A DNA stretch of 64,000 bases from Pseudovibrio exalbescens. Its GTDB lineage: Bacteria > Pseudomonadota > Alphaproteobacteria > Rhizobiales > Stappiaceae. How positions within the stretch are numbered: position 1 is the first letter of the stretch; each line of letters begins with the position of its first letter. The notes under the pieces are model-generated. The model saw only the letters and a program-made list of their open reading frames with translations, had not been told where the DNA came from and searched no databases. Location: positions 248,001 through 312,000 of the forward strand of contig NZ_JAQZAJ010000002.1 of the NCBI RefSeq assembly GCF_028737195.1. The letters are read 5' to 3'. Position numbers and translations under genes: made by a program. Positions 47,032-55,834 of the stretch are shown one piece after another.

Positions 47032-47652
47032 ATGGAAAATCGTCGTCTTGAACCGGGCCGTCTGGTCGTTGCCAGCCACAACAAGGGCAAGCTGAAGGAG
47101 ATAAACCAACTCCTGGAACCTTTTGGCTTTGAGGTGGTCTCTGCAGGAGATCTGGATCTGCCGGAGCCCGTTGAAGACGGCGATACGTTTGAAGCCAACG
47201 CCGCGATCAAAGCGCTGGCTTCTGCCAAGGCGTCTGGCTACCCCGCACTGGCCGATGACAGCGGGTTTTGCGTGGAAGCGCTTGACAATGACCCCGGCGT
47301 TTACTCCGCGCGCTGGGCTGGCCCGGGAAAAGACTTCTCCGTGGCCATGCAAAAGGTTGAAGACAAGCTGCAAGAGCTAGGTGCGGAAAATCGCAATGCC
47401 TATTTTGTGGCTGTGCTGTGCGTAGCCTGGCCTGACGGGCACACTCAGTTCTATCGCGGTGAAGTGCATGGCAAAGCCATATGGCCGCCGCGCGGACTTG
47501 AAGGCTTTGGCTACGATCCCATGTTTGTGCCGGACGGTTTTAAGAAAACTTTTGGCGAGATGGATCAGGCCTCCAAACAGCGCAACCCGGATGGATCAGC
47601 CCTGTCTCACCGAGCGCGTGCCTTTGATCTGTTCAAGGCTGAGTGCCTTTAA
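47032..47652 (+). CDS. rdgB: XTP/dITP pyrophosphatase
   Basis: Removes inosine- and xanthosine-type triphosphates from the nucleotide pool. [39 protein letters not shown] and LSHRARAF are the family motifs. 206 aa. AGGAAG precedes the ATG, 12 bases after rph. Complements Maf and Dut in this window. Confidence 0.96.
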   Translation: MENRRLEPGRLVVASHNKGKLKEINQLLEPFGFEVVSAGDLDLPEPVEDGDTFEANAAIKALASAKASGYPALADDSGFCVEALDNDPGVYSARWAGPGKDFSVAMQKVEDKLQELGAENRNAYFVAVLCVAWPDGHTQFYRGEVHGKAIWPPRGLEGFGYDPMFVPDGFKKTFGEMDQASKQRNPDGSALSHRARAFDLFKAECL

Positions 47653-47673
47653 AGGGCTAGAGAGCAGTTTGAA

Positions 47674-48834
47674 ATGATGGAAAGACCGGTTGGCGGGTTT
47701 GGTGTCTATGTGCACTGGCCTTTTTGCCTTGCCAAATGCCCCTATTGCGATTTCAACTCGCATGTACGCCATAAGCCGGTCGACCAGCAGGACTATATTA
47801 ACGCCATGCTGCGCGAGCTGGACTACAATGCCCAGTTCGTTGCCTCTCAACCTGTCGACTCCGTGTTCTTCGGCGGCGGCACCCCATCGCTGATGGAGCC
47901 GCGCACCGTTGAAGCCATTCTGGAAGGCATCAATCGCTACTGGCCAATCGGTGAGAACGCCGAAATCTCAATGGAAGCTAACCCGACGAGTGTAGAGGCC
48001 ACCCGATTTGCTGGCTACCGCGCTGCGGGCGTCAATCGCCTCTCCGTCGGCATTCAAGCACTGAATGACAAGGATCTGAAGATTCTGGGTCGCCAGCACA
48101 GTGTAGACGAGGCAGTGAAAGCCGTTGAGATTGCGCGCACCACGTTCGAACGAATTTCCTTCGATCTTATCTATGCCCGCCCCGACCAGACCCTTGAAGG
48201 GTGGGAGCAAGAGCTGAACCGGGCCATTGATCTGGCAGCCGATCATCTTTCCATGTATCAGCTTACAATCGAGGAAGGCACCATGTTCCACCGGCTCTAT
48301 GCGGCCGGAAAACTGGAAATGCTTGATCCCGACTACGCCGCGGACATGTTTGACCTGACACAGGAAGTTACCGCAAGCCGTGGCTTGCCAGCCTATGAAG
48401 TGTCAAACCACGCTGTGCCGGGCTCTGAGTGTCAACACAATCTGGTCTACTGGCGTTATGGCGACTACATCGGCGTAGGACCGGGCGCTCATGGACGCTT
48501 GAGCCTTGCAAATGGCCAGCGAATGGCCACGCTCACCGAAAAGCACCCGGAAACGTGGCTCGGCCTCGTTGAGAGCAAGGGGACCGGGATCATTGAGACT
48601 GGGGATCTGACTTGCGAAGAGCAGAGCGACGAACTTCTGCTCATGGGATTGCGCCTTCGAGAGGGCATTGATGTGGCGCGCTATGAGGCATTGGCCGAGC
48701 GCCATTTCGATGCCGCCCGCCTCACCGTCTTGCAGGAAGAAGGCCTGGTGGAATGGATTGGCAACAGCCGTCTGCGTGCCACCCCTCGGGGCGTTGGTGT
48801 TTTAAACGCGGTCATTACGGAACTTGTCTCATAA
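47674..48834 (+). CDS. hemW: Haem chaperone HemW (radical SAM)
   Basis: Radical SAM protein once called oxygen-independent coproporphyrinogen oxidase-like; binds and delivers haem. The cluster motif CLAKCPYC (C-x3-C-x2-C) is near residue 20, followed by FFGGGTPSLM and a C-terminal HemN domain. 386 aa. Third gene of rph-rdgB-hemW, 21 bases after rdgB. Confidence 0.93.
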   Translation: MMERPVGGFGVYVHWPFCLAKCPYCDFNSHVRHKPVDQQDYINAMLRELDYNAQFVASQPVDSVFFGGGTPSLMEPRTVEAILEGINRYWPIGENAEISMEANPTSVEATRFAGYRAAGVNRLSVGIQALNDKDLKILGRQHSVDEAVKAVEIARTTFERISFDLIYARPDQTLEGWEQELNRAIDLAADHLSMYQLTIEEGTMFHRLYAAGKLEMLDPDYAADMFDLTQEVTASRGLPAYEVSNHAVPGSECQHNLVYWRYGDYIGVGPGAHGRLSLANGQRMATLTEKHPETWLGLVESKGTGIIETGDLTCEEQSDELLLMGLRLREGIDVARYEALAERHFDAARLTVLQEEGLVEWIGNSRLRATPRGVGVLNAVITELVS

Positions 48835-49140
48835 CGAAATTGTTATTGTCCCATATCCGGCATTTTTGAGTAGAAAAATAAGAACTATGCAAATTTTGGG
48901 TGTAGTTTCCTTCAGTAAATTTTGCGCTGCATCATAAAAATATCTTGTGATATACAGCGTATTGCGTGAATAACCCCTTGAACTTACGTGGGCGTCAACT
49001 TTAGTCTCTCTGTAGACATGCGTATATATTGCACTCACTACGAAAGCTGCCGTAGTCTGTTGCAATGCAATATACGTTGGCCCTTTCTTTGCGTTGGGGG
49101 CGTACAACAAAAAGAATGGCCGACCGGAGGAATATTGGTG
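48835..49140 (+). promoter_or_regulatory. AT-rich phaZ control region with imperfect palindrome
   Basis: 306 bases without a gene. A long imperfect palindrome spans 49021-49076: outer arms CGTATATATTGCA and TGCAATATACG (two-base bulge), inner arms ACTACG/CGTAGT (49037-49042, 49051-49056). Within it TTGCAATGCAA (49060-49070) is a perfect TGC-rich palindrome of the sort PhaR binds. Then GGAGG at 49126-49130 as RBS. Confidence 0.45.
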
Positions 49141-50706
49141 ATGTTCTACCAACTCTATGAGCTTAATCATGCGATGATGTCCCCCGTTCGGGCGGCGGCG
49201 GACGCAACGAAAATTTATTTTCAAAATCCGCTTAATCCATTTACCCATACTCAGATGGGCCGAACGGTTGCCGCCTCTTGTGAACTGCTGGAGCGCGTGA
49301 CACGGCGTTACGGTAAGCCTGAGTTCGGTCTGGACACCACTCTGGTCTCTGGGCAACGCGTCGATGTTCTTGAAGAAGTTGTTCTACGCAAGACCTTCTG
49401 TGATCTGCTTCACTTCAAACGAGATTTGCCACAAGGGCGCGCTGAAGACCCGAAGCTATTGATTGTAGCTCCGATGTCCGGCCACTTTGCCACATTGTTG
49501 CGTGGGACCGTTGAGGCATTGCTGCCCGATCTTGATGTCTACATCACGGATTGGGAGGATGCGCGTCAGGTTCCGGTGGCCGAAGGCAAGTTCGATCTCG
49601 ACGACTATATCGATTATATCATTGAGATGCTTGAGTTCCTCGGCCCAGACACTCATGTTCTGGCCGTTTGTCAGCCTTCCGTTCCGGTGTATGCAGCGGT
49701 TGCGCGCATGGAAGAACAAAACAATCCATGTGCACCCTCCACAATGACGCTTATGGGTGGACCTATCGACACCCGCGTTGCGCCGACAGCAGTAAACGAT
49801 TTGGCCATCAAGAAGGGCATCAAGTGGTTCAAGCGCAATGTGATCATGGATGTGCCATTTCCGCATAAAGGCTTTATGCGACAGGTTTATCCCGGTTTCT
49901 TGCAGCTCTCCGGCTTCATGGGCATGAACCTGGACCGCCACATGGTGGCGCACAGAGACTTCTTTCAGCATCTGGTAGAAGGGGATGGCGACAGCGCTGA
50001 AAAGCACCGCGAGTTCTACGACGAGTATCTTGCCGTTATGGACATGACCGCGGAATTCTACCTTCAAACGGTAGAAAAGGTCTTTATCGAGCATGCACTG
50101 CCGAAAGGTGAGTTGACCCATCACGGCCATCTCGTTGATCCAAGTCACATCACCCGCACAGCCATTTTCACCGTTGAAGGTGAAAAAGATGACATCTCTG
50201 GCGTGGGTCAGACCCATGCTGCACACACATTGGCAACAAAACTGGGCGACGAGAAGCGCGCGCACTATGTGCAGCCGAATGTGGGTCACTACGGCGTGTT
50301 TAACGGTTCTCGCTATCGGTCCGAGATTGCACCGCGCATTGTTGACTTCATCAAATCACATCCGAAGCTGGGCTGTATTCCGGTGCAGGTGGAGCGAGAG
50401 CGCCAAAGGCAATTGGCGGGTGCTGCACCATCCGCGAAGGGCTCTGTTGAGGAAGCGCAAACCGCATCGGACATCAAGGACAGCATCATCCTTGAGCAAA
50501 CCGAAGGGGTTGTCGATGATCTCAAGCAGATCACCGGCGTCGGGCCGAAACTGGAAAACGAGCTGAACCAGGCAGGCATTTTCCATCTGTGGCAAGTTGC
50601 TGCGCTCACACCCGAGCAAGCTCAGTCGCTCGATGAAAAGCTTGATGGCCGCATCCTGCGAGAAGGTTGGGTGGAACAGGCGAAAAAGCTCACCGAAGAA
50701 GGCTAG
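49141..50706 (+). CDS. phaZ: Intracellular polyhydroxyalkanoate depolymerase with C-terminal helix-hairpin-helix domain
   Basis: Mobilises stored PHB granules. N-terminus MFYQLYELNHAMMSP and NPLNPFTHT match the PhaZ1 type. Nucleophile Cys177 in VCQPSVP, Asp in EGEKDDISG (350/351), His383 in NVGHYGVFNG. Catalytic part ends near residue 420; a ~35-residue linker leads to an HHH domain (about 459-521; ITGVGPKLENELNQAGI). 521 aa against ~410-420 usual. ATG 49141 chosen; GTG at 49138 is better spaced from GGAGG and adds one residue. Confidence 0.9.
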   Translation: MFYQLYELNHAMMSPVRAAADATKIYFQNPLNPFTHTQMGRTVAASCELLERVTRRYGKPEFGLDTTLVSGQRVDVLEEVVLRKTFCDLLHFKRDLPQGRAEDPKLLIVAPMSGHFATLLRGTVEALLPDLDVYITDWEDARQVPVAEGKFDLDDYIDYIIEMLEFLGPDTHVLAVCQPSVPVYAAVARMEEQNNPCAPSTMTLMGGPIDTRVAPTAVNDLAIKKGIKWFKRNVIMDVPFPHKGFMRQVYPGFLQLSGFMGMNLDRHMVAHRDFFQHLVEGDGDSAEKHREFYDEYLAVMDMTAEFYLQTVEKVFIEHALPKGELTHHGHLVDPSHITRTAIFTVEGEKDDISGVGQTHAAHTLATKLGDEKRAHYVQPNVGHYGVFNGSRYRSEIAPRIVDFIKSHPKLGCIPVQVERERQRQLAGAAPSAKGSVEEAQTASDIKDSIILEQTEGVVDDLKQITGVGPKLENELNQAGIFHLWQVAALTPEQAQSLDEKLDGRILREGWVEQAKKLTEEG

Positions 50707-50781
50707 CGCTAGATTTTTAGCGCCCTTAAACCATTATTTTCATGTAGCCTTTTGTTTTCGTGAGCCGCTTTGCGGCTCACG
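50706..50781. other. Two hairpins after phaZ
   Basis: First: GCGCTA/TAGCGC (50706-50711, 50718-50723) with loop GATTTT, overlapping the phaZ stop region. Second: CGTGAGCCGC/GCGGCTCACG (50759-50768, 50772-50781), 10 bp perfect, loop TTT. Neither is followed by a T run; one may end phaZ transcription or protect its 3' end. Confidence 0.5.
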
Positions 50782-50855
50782 CCAAGGTGAAGTTACTTGA
50801 AATTCCGTTATCGATAGCCCACTTCATGTATGTGGTCTTGCTTAGGAGGAATTTT

Positions 50856-51269
50856 ATGACCCACCAAGGAGTAATTCGTCCAGCTTGGACTCCGGCAACC
50901 ATAGCTTTAATGGTGCTTGGATTTATCGTTTTCTGGCCTCTTGGCTTGGCAATGCTTGCCTACATCTTGTGGGGAGATAAATTTCCCGAGTTCAAGAAGC
51001 AGGCGGAAACTGCATGGAAAGCCAATCCCATCAAAGACGCGGTGAATACGATGTCAGGCTATGCTCCAACGGGAAATGTTGCTTTTGATGACTACCGTGA
51101 AGCTGAGCTGAAGCGGTTGGAAGAAGAGCGCCGCAAGCTGGATGCAATGCGCGAGGACTTCGACAACTACATGAAGGAACTCCGCCGCGCACGTGACAAG
51201 GAAGAGTTTGATCGATTTATGGCCGCACGCGGCGGTCGCCCTGCTGGTGATGCAACTACGGCATCATAA
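50856..51269 (+). CDS. DUF2852 membrane protein
   Basis: Small protein with one hydrophobic segment (residues ~14-42, IALMVLGFIVFWPLGLAMLAYILW) and a charged C-terminal coiled coil (about 78-125, EAELKRLEEERRKLDAMREDF). 137 aa. The ATG at 50856 has a perfect AGGAGGA five bases upstream, so the open frame before it is not used. Function unknown; conserved in alphaproteobacteria. Confidence 0.85.
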   Translation: MTHQGVIRPAWTPATIALMVLGFIVFWPLGLAMLAYILWGDKFPEFKKQAETAWKANPIKDAVNTMSGYAPTGNVAFDDYREAELKRLEEERRKLDAMREDFDNYMKELRRARDKEEFDRFMAARGGRPAGDATTAS

Positions 51270-51293
51270 CCGCTGTTGATCAGATTCTTGGTA

Positions 51294-51317
51294 GAGGGGC
51301 GCGATATGTGCCCCTTT
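51294..51317 (+). terminator. Hairpin after DUF2852 gene
   Basis: AGGGGC/GCCCCT (51295-51300, 51310-51315) followed by TTCGCTGTT. Confidence 0.55.
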
Positions 51318-51414
51318 CGCTGTTAATGGGCATATTCCAATTTGGGGTGGCAATGATGATTGCTTTTGCCGGTTCTCGCGCCTAAATTTTGGCGGTGCTG
51401 CTAACTCAGGTGTC

Positions 51415-52176
51415 GTGGACACCTTCGAGAAAGACTGGAATACTGCCATTTTTCGAGACCGCAAAGCCCTTCCGGAAGCCATAACGGTGGCATTGTCTGA
51501 TCGGGAAATCTCGGTCAAGCTGCGCCGCAACCCAAGGGCGCGGAAGTACATCTTACGCCTACCCATGGAAGACGATGCTCCGGTGTTGACGGTGCCTCAT
51601 GGCGGGACACTTTCAACTGCGCAAAGATTTGCAGAAAAGCAGGCCTTGTGGATCGAGGAGCGCCTCTCAAAGCGCGCCCCGAAGGCTGAGTTGGTCGAGG
51701 GCGTCCCGGTGCCGTTGCGTGGCAAAAGCTACACACTGAAGAGTTCTGGTAAACTTCGCGGCCTTGTCGAGGCCGTGGAAACGGAAGAAGGGGCGGTCTT
51801 GATCGTTCCCGGTGAGCCACAGGCCTTGGGCCGCAAGCTGATTAAGTTCTACAAAGAAGAAGCCCGCAAGGATCTGGAGGCCGCTGTTGCGCGGTATACG
51901 GCCCGGATTGGCCGCCAAGCGACTGCGATCTCGGTGCGCGATACCAAATCGCGCTGGGGGTCCTGTGCTTCGAACGGAAGACTTTCCTTTTCTTGGCGGC
52001 TCATTCTGGCCCCGCCCGACATTCTGGAGTACGTGGCAGCACACGAGGTTGCTCACCTCATGCATATGGACCATTCAGATGCATTCTGGAAGCTCTGCTA
52101 TGAACTGGCACCACACACCCGAACGGCGCAAAACTGGCTGAAGGCCCATGGGGCCCAGTTGCATCTGATTAACTAG
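51415..52176 (+). CDS. YgjP/DUF45-type zinc metallopeptidase
   Basis: Predicted cytosolic metallopeptidase of the M48-like WLM/YgjP group. Zinc site HEVAHLMHMDH (HExxH plus downstream His) near residue 210, preceded by the family signature RDTKSRWGSCASNG. 253 aa. GTG start with AGG six bases before. Converges with the PBP1A gene; two bases separate their stops. Substrate unknown. Confidence 0.87.
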   Translation: MDTFEKDWNTAIFRDRKALPEAITVALSDREISVKLRRNPRARKYILRLPMEDDAPVLTVPHGGTLSTAQRFAEKQALWIEERLSKRAPKAELVEGVPVPLRGKSYTLKSSGKLRGLVEAVETEEGAVLIVPGEPQALGRKLIKFYKEEARKDLEAAVARYTARIGRQATAISVRDTKSRWGSCASNGRLSFSWRLILAPPDILEYVAAHEVAHLMHMDHSDAFWKLCYELAPHTRTAQNWLKAHGAQLHLIN

Positions 52177-52178
52177 AC

Positions 52179-54467
52179 CTATCCGCCTCCAAAGATCCGG
52201 CCCAGCAGATTCAACGGACCGCCAGTACGGGCGGGCTGCTGAGATGGCTGAATGCTACCCACATGGCTTGGCGGAGGTAAAGCACCCTCATTTGGACGGG
52301 CGATGGGTGAAGGTGAGTCAAAGTACAGCGGCACACCTGGAAGCGCTGCTACTGGCACGCCCCTGTGTGAAGCTTGCATGGTTTCATGCCAGATCTCTGC
52401 TGGCAGACCGCCGCCGGTAACCTTGTTCGTGGGCGAGTTATCGTCATTTCCGACCCAAACAGCCGTTGTAAGTGAAGCGGTGTAGCCAATGAACCATGCG
52501 TCACGAGAGCCTTGCGTCGTGCCGGTTTTACCTCCGGAGGGGCGACTATCGAGGGCCGCCTTCCGGCCTGTACCAACCCGCATGGTGTTGGCCATCATCA
52601 GGTTCATTTGACCCACTTTTTCGGCGCTGATGACGCGGCCAGTCCCATCTCCACGTCTTGTGTAGAGCGTCCGGCCATCCTCGGTGCTTATTTTGCGCAC
52701 TACATGCGGCACAATGCCAAATCCGCCATTGGAAAACGGCACATAGGCACCTGCGATTTCCAGAGGCGTCACTTCGGAGGTGCCAAGGGCCAGAGAGGGG
52801 TTGCTGGTTAGCGGTGATGAGATGCCAAGGCGGCGAGCCGTGCTGATGACCCTTTTGGGGCCGGTTTCGTTCGCCAATTGCACGGCAACCGAGTTCATGG
52901 ACTTGGCGAGTGCCAAGGTCAGCGTGACGTCTCCATAGTAGCGATTGTTGTAGTTCTTGGGGGACCAGCCACGGTAGGTGATCGGTCTGTCGTTGCGCAC
53001 AGTGTTCGGCGTGTAGCCGTTCTCCAATGCCGTGAGGAACACGAAAGGCTTGAAGGCCGAGCCCGGCTGGCGCTTGGCGTAGGCTGCGCGGTTATACTGG
53101 CTGCGGCTGTAGTCACCGCCACCCACCATGGCGCGAATGGCGCCATTGCGGTTCAAGGTGACCACAGCCCCTTGACGGGCACCATGATCCTTCTCGAAAT
53201 TGTAAAGGGCATTCCGCAGCGCGTCTTCTGCAGCGCGCTGCATATCCATATCCACCGTGGTCTCGACGATGATATCTTGATCAATCTTGCCAATGAAGCT
53301 TGGCAGCACGTCCATTACATAGTCGGCAACATAGTTTTCGCTGCCCCGGTTGAAGTCGTGCGCTACCGCAAAGCCGTCCATCAAGGCATTCTTGGCCTGC
53401 GTTTCTGTAATGAAGCCAGCGTCCAGCATGGCGGCAATAACCACTTGCGAGCGATCTTCCGCCGCTTGCGGGTTGCGGCTCGGCGAGAGCCGTGAAGGTG
53501 CCTTCAACAACCCTGCGAGCGTAGCTGCTTCAGAAAGGGTCACCAAACGTGCGGATTTGTCAAAATAACGCCGCGATGCAGCGTCAACGCCATATGCCCC
53601 CGCGCCAAGATAAACGCGGTTGAGGTACATTTCCAGGATCTCGCCCTTGCTGTAATTGGCTTCCAGCCACAAGGACATGACCACTTCCTGCATCTTACGT
53701 TGAATGGTCCGTTCGGGGTTCAAGAACAGGTTCTTGGCAAGCTGTTGGGTGAGCGTTGACCCGCCCTGCACGGTCGATCCACTTCGGTAGTTGGTGTATG
53801 CGGCACGCAATAGGCCGATTGGATCGATGCCGAAATGAGAATAAAACCGCCGATCTTCGATCGCGAGAACGGCTTGCGGCAGATAGGGCGGAAGTTGTTG
53901 CAGACGAATGGCTTCGCCGCCGGTGTCGCCCCGGTTGCCTATCAGGGTGCCGTTTGCTGCCACGATCTGAACGTTAGGCGGTCGCTTTGGCACAGCCCAC
54001 TCTGACGCAGGCGGCAGATGTGCTGCGTAATAGGTCAGAATGCCTGCAACGACGAGCACGCCCCAGATGCCCGCCACGACGCTCCAGTAAGCAACGAACT
54101 TGGTCGCACGCCATAAAAAGCTCGGCGATTGCCGCTTTCCTCGCCCGGAGCCGCGCGTTGCAGCCTCCAGAGCCGCGAGTGTTTGTTGGCGGGCTTTGGG
54201 AGACGGCCGCGCCGCGGCGGGACGCCTTTTTGGCTTGTGGGCGACTTGTGGTGGGGCTTTGCGCGCTGGCGCGGCGGCTTTGGCTGCTGTAGGCCGCGGT
54301 CGAGGCTTTGGTTGTGGGGCAGCCTTGGCTTGCGGGGTGGGGCTTGGACGCTTTGGGGGCTGTGGTTTGCGAGGGGCACCAGCTGGGCCGGGCGCGCGTG
54401 CACGGCGCGCACTCGGTTCTCCGAGCGTTGGTTCAACCCGTCTTGGCCCTGAGCGGCGCTGCGACAT
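52179..54467 (-). CDS. Penicillin-binding protein 1A, bifunctional
   Basis: Class A PBP that polymerises lipid II and cross-links peptides. Residues 1-115 are a Pro/Ala/Arg/Lys-rich cytoplasmic tail; membrane helix about 122-148; GT51 domain (EDRRFYSHFGID, GGSTLTQQLAKN); transpeptidase with Ser in PGSAFKPF, SMNS and KTGTTQGSRD. 762 aa. No adjacent partner lipoprotein gene. High-GC tail may be poorly conserved. Confidence 0.93.
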   Translation of the reverse strand: MSQRRSGPRRVEPTLGEPSARRARAPGPAGAPRKPQPPKRPSPTPQAKAAPQPKPRPRPTAAKAAAPARKAPPQVAHKPKRRPAAARPSPKARQQTLAALEAATRGSGRGKRQSPSFLWRATKFVAYWSVVAGIWGVLVVAGILTYYAAHLPPASEWAVPKRPPNVQIVAANGTLIGNRGDTGGEAIRLQQLPPYLPQAVLAIEDRRFYSHFGIDPIGLLRAAYTNYRSGSTVQGGSTLTQQLAKNLFLNPERTIQRKMQEVVMSLWLEANYSKGEILEMYLNRVYLGAGAYGVDAASRRYFDKSARLVTLSEAATLAGLLKAPSRLSPSRNPQAAEDRSQVVIAAMLDAGFITETQAKNALMDGFAVAHDFNRGSENYVADYVMDVLPSFIGKIDQDIIVETTVDMDMQRAAEDALRNALYNFEKDHGARQGAVVTLNRNGAIRAMVGGGDYSRSQYNRAAYAKRQPGSAFKPFVFLTALENGYTPNTVRNDRPITYRGWSPKNYNNRYYGDVTLTLALAKSMNSVAVQLANETGPKRVISTARRLGISSPLTSNPSLALGTSEVTPLEIAGAYVPFSNGGFGIVPHVVRKISTEDGRTLYTRRGDGTGRVISAEKVGQMNLMMANTMRVGTGRKAALDSRPSGGKTGTTQGSRDAWFIGYTASLTTAVWVGNDDNSPTNKVTGGGLPAEIWHETMQASHRGVPVAALPGVPLYFDSPSPIARPNEGALPPPSHVGSIQPSQQPARTGGPLNLLGRIFGGG

Positions 54468-54546
54468 GATACGCGATGACCCCTGAATTCCGTAGTTCTT
54501 GGTAAACCAACGCTAAATCAGGGGGTTTAAAGCGACGTTAAAGAAG

Positions 54547-54573
54547 AACTGCGGTTTTTCCTTAACCGCAGTT
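54547..54573 (-). terminator. Terminator of olsB-like gene
   Basis: AACTGCGGTT/AACCGCAGTT, 10 bp, seven-base loop; on the minus strand followed by CTTCTTTAA. Confidence 0.7.
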
Positions 54574-54610
54574 ATCCTCAGCGCACAAATGGCAGAAATG
54601 TGCGGAAAAA

Positions 54611-55555
54611 TCAGCTGGCGTACCGGCTGGCGTCAGCGCCGTAATAGTTAACATAACGAGAGTTGAGTGCAGACACCGGCATGACAATAAGAACGTCCGT
54701 GGTGCCGAACTGGTGGTCGACGACAGCGCCATCACCAATGTATGCGCCAAGGCGCAGATAGCCTTTGATCAGCGGCGGCAACGCACGCAACGCAGAGCGT
54801 TGGTCAACCTTGTCCTTCGGCATGCGGTTCATGTCCACATGCAGATCTGGCAGCGCGCTCACGCGCCATTCCTCTGGTGCCTGCGCATAGTGGTGCAGGA
54901 AGGAAAGCTGCTCGGACAGGCGATCGGGATCCGTGCCTTCAATGGAGGCACAGCCGATCATCACGTCAACATTATGCATGAGCACGTAAGACCAGATGCC
55001 ATGCCACAGTAGTTCAACTGTCTTCTTGTTGCGGTAGGGCTTCAAGACGCACGAGCGGCCTAGCTCCATGAAATTTGCGTGGGAATGGCGTTCCAGAAGA
55101 GGCTGAATGTCATACTCGCCAGCCGTGTAGAAACCGCCGTTCATGTCCGCAACATTCTGACGGAGCATGCGATAGGTGCCAACAATTTGTGGCTTCGGCT
55201 TGCTGAACGGTTTTGTTTTGACGAGGCTGTCATGGTCTACAACCAAAAGATGATCGCAGATGGCATCGTAGGCATCTTTGTCGCGGCGCGTCAGCATGGT
55301 CTGCGCGTCTGCGATTGCAGACATCTCTTCGTAGAAGACGTGATAGCGCAGGCGCTGGGAGTGCTTTACTTCCTTCCAGTTTTCTGCCTGACGCACCTCA
55401 AGGGAACCAACGCGGCCCAAGCTTAGCGGCGCGTTGTGCATCATACGTGCTTTGAGCGGTGTTGGCGTCCACCGGCCGGGCCCGATCCCATTGGCTTTCA
55501 ATGGAGCGAACTTCCTAACAATATTCCTTGGCGAAAACAGCCCAGATCCGTTCAT
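54611..55555 (-). CDS. olsB: L-ornithine N-alpha-acyltransferase (OlsB-like GNAT)
   Basis: Adds a 3-hydroxyacyl chain from ACP to ornithine, the first step of ornithine lipid synthesis. GNAT fold (about residues 50-230) with LRYHVFYEEMSA, QIVGTYRMLR, and ELGRSCVLKPYRNKKTVELLW. 314 aa. The second enzyme, OlsA, is not in the window. Monocistronic, ending at a terminator. Other GNAT acyltransferases of the haemolysin-like group are possible but the pattern fits OlsB. Confidence 0.85.
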   Translation of the reverse strand: MNGSGLFSPRNIVRKFAPLKANGIGPGRWTPTPLKARMMHNAPLSLGRVGSLEVRQAENWKEVKHSQRLRYHVFYEEMSAIADAQTMLTRRDKDAYDAICDHLLVVDHDSLVKTKPFSKPKPQIVGTYRMLRQNVADMNGGFYTAGEYDIQPLLERHSHANFMELGRSCVLKPYRNKKTVELLWHGIWSYVLMHNVDVMIGCASIEGTDPDRLSEQLSFLHHYAQAPEEWRVSALPDLHVDMNRMPKDKVDQRSALRALPPLIKGYLRLGAYIGDGAVVDHQFGTTDVLIVMPVSALNSRYVNYYGADASRYAS

Positions 55556-55834
55556 CTAACCCGCGTCTCCTGAGACCTGACTTGCAGATGCTGCAATTTC
55601 CAGCCGACCTTCCAGTCGATTTTGTCAAATGCAATGCACCTTGCGAGAAGGTCGTTCCCCAGTCCTTTATACTAGGATTGCCGTAAATCCCTATTCATAC
55701 AGTAGCATGACATGGCCTAAAGTTACTCCCAGTTTTTCAGTCACCTTAGTTTTACCTAGCGTCAAACGGGCAGAAAGTGGCTGTCTTGCTGAGTTGAGAC
55801 GCAGGGTAAATTTACGCGCCAAAGCTGTTGATGA

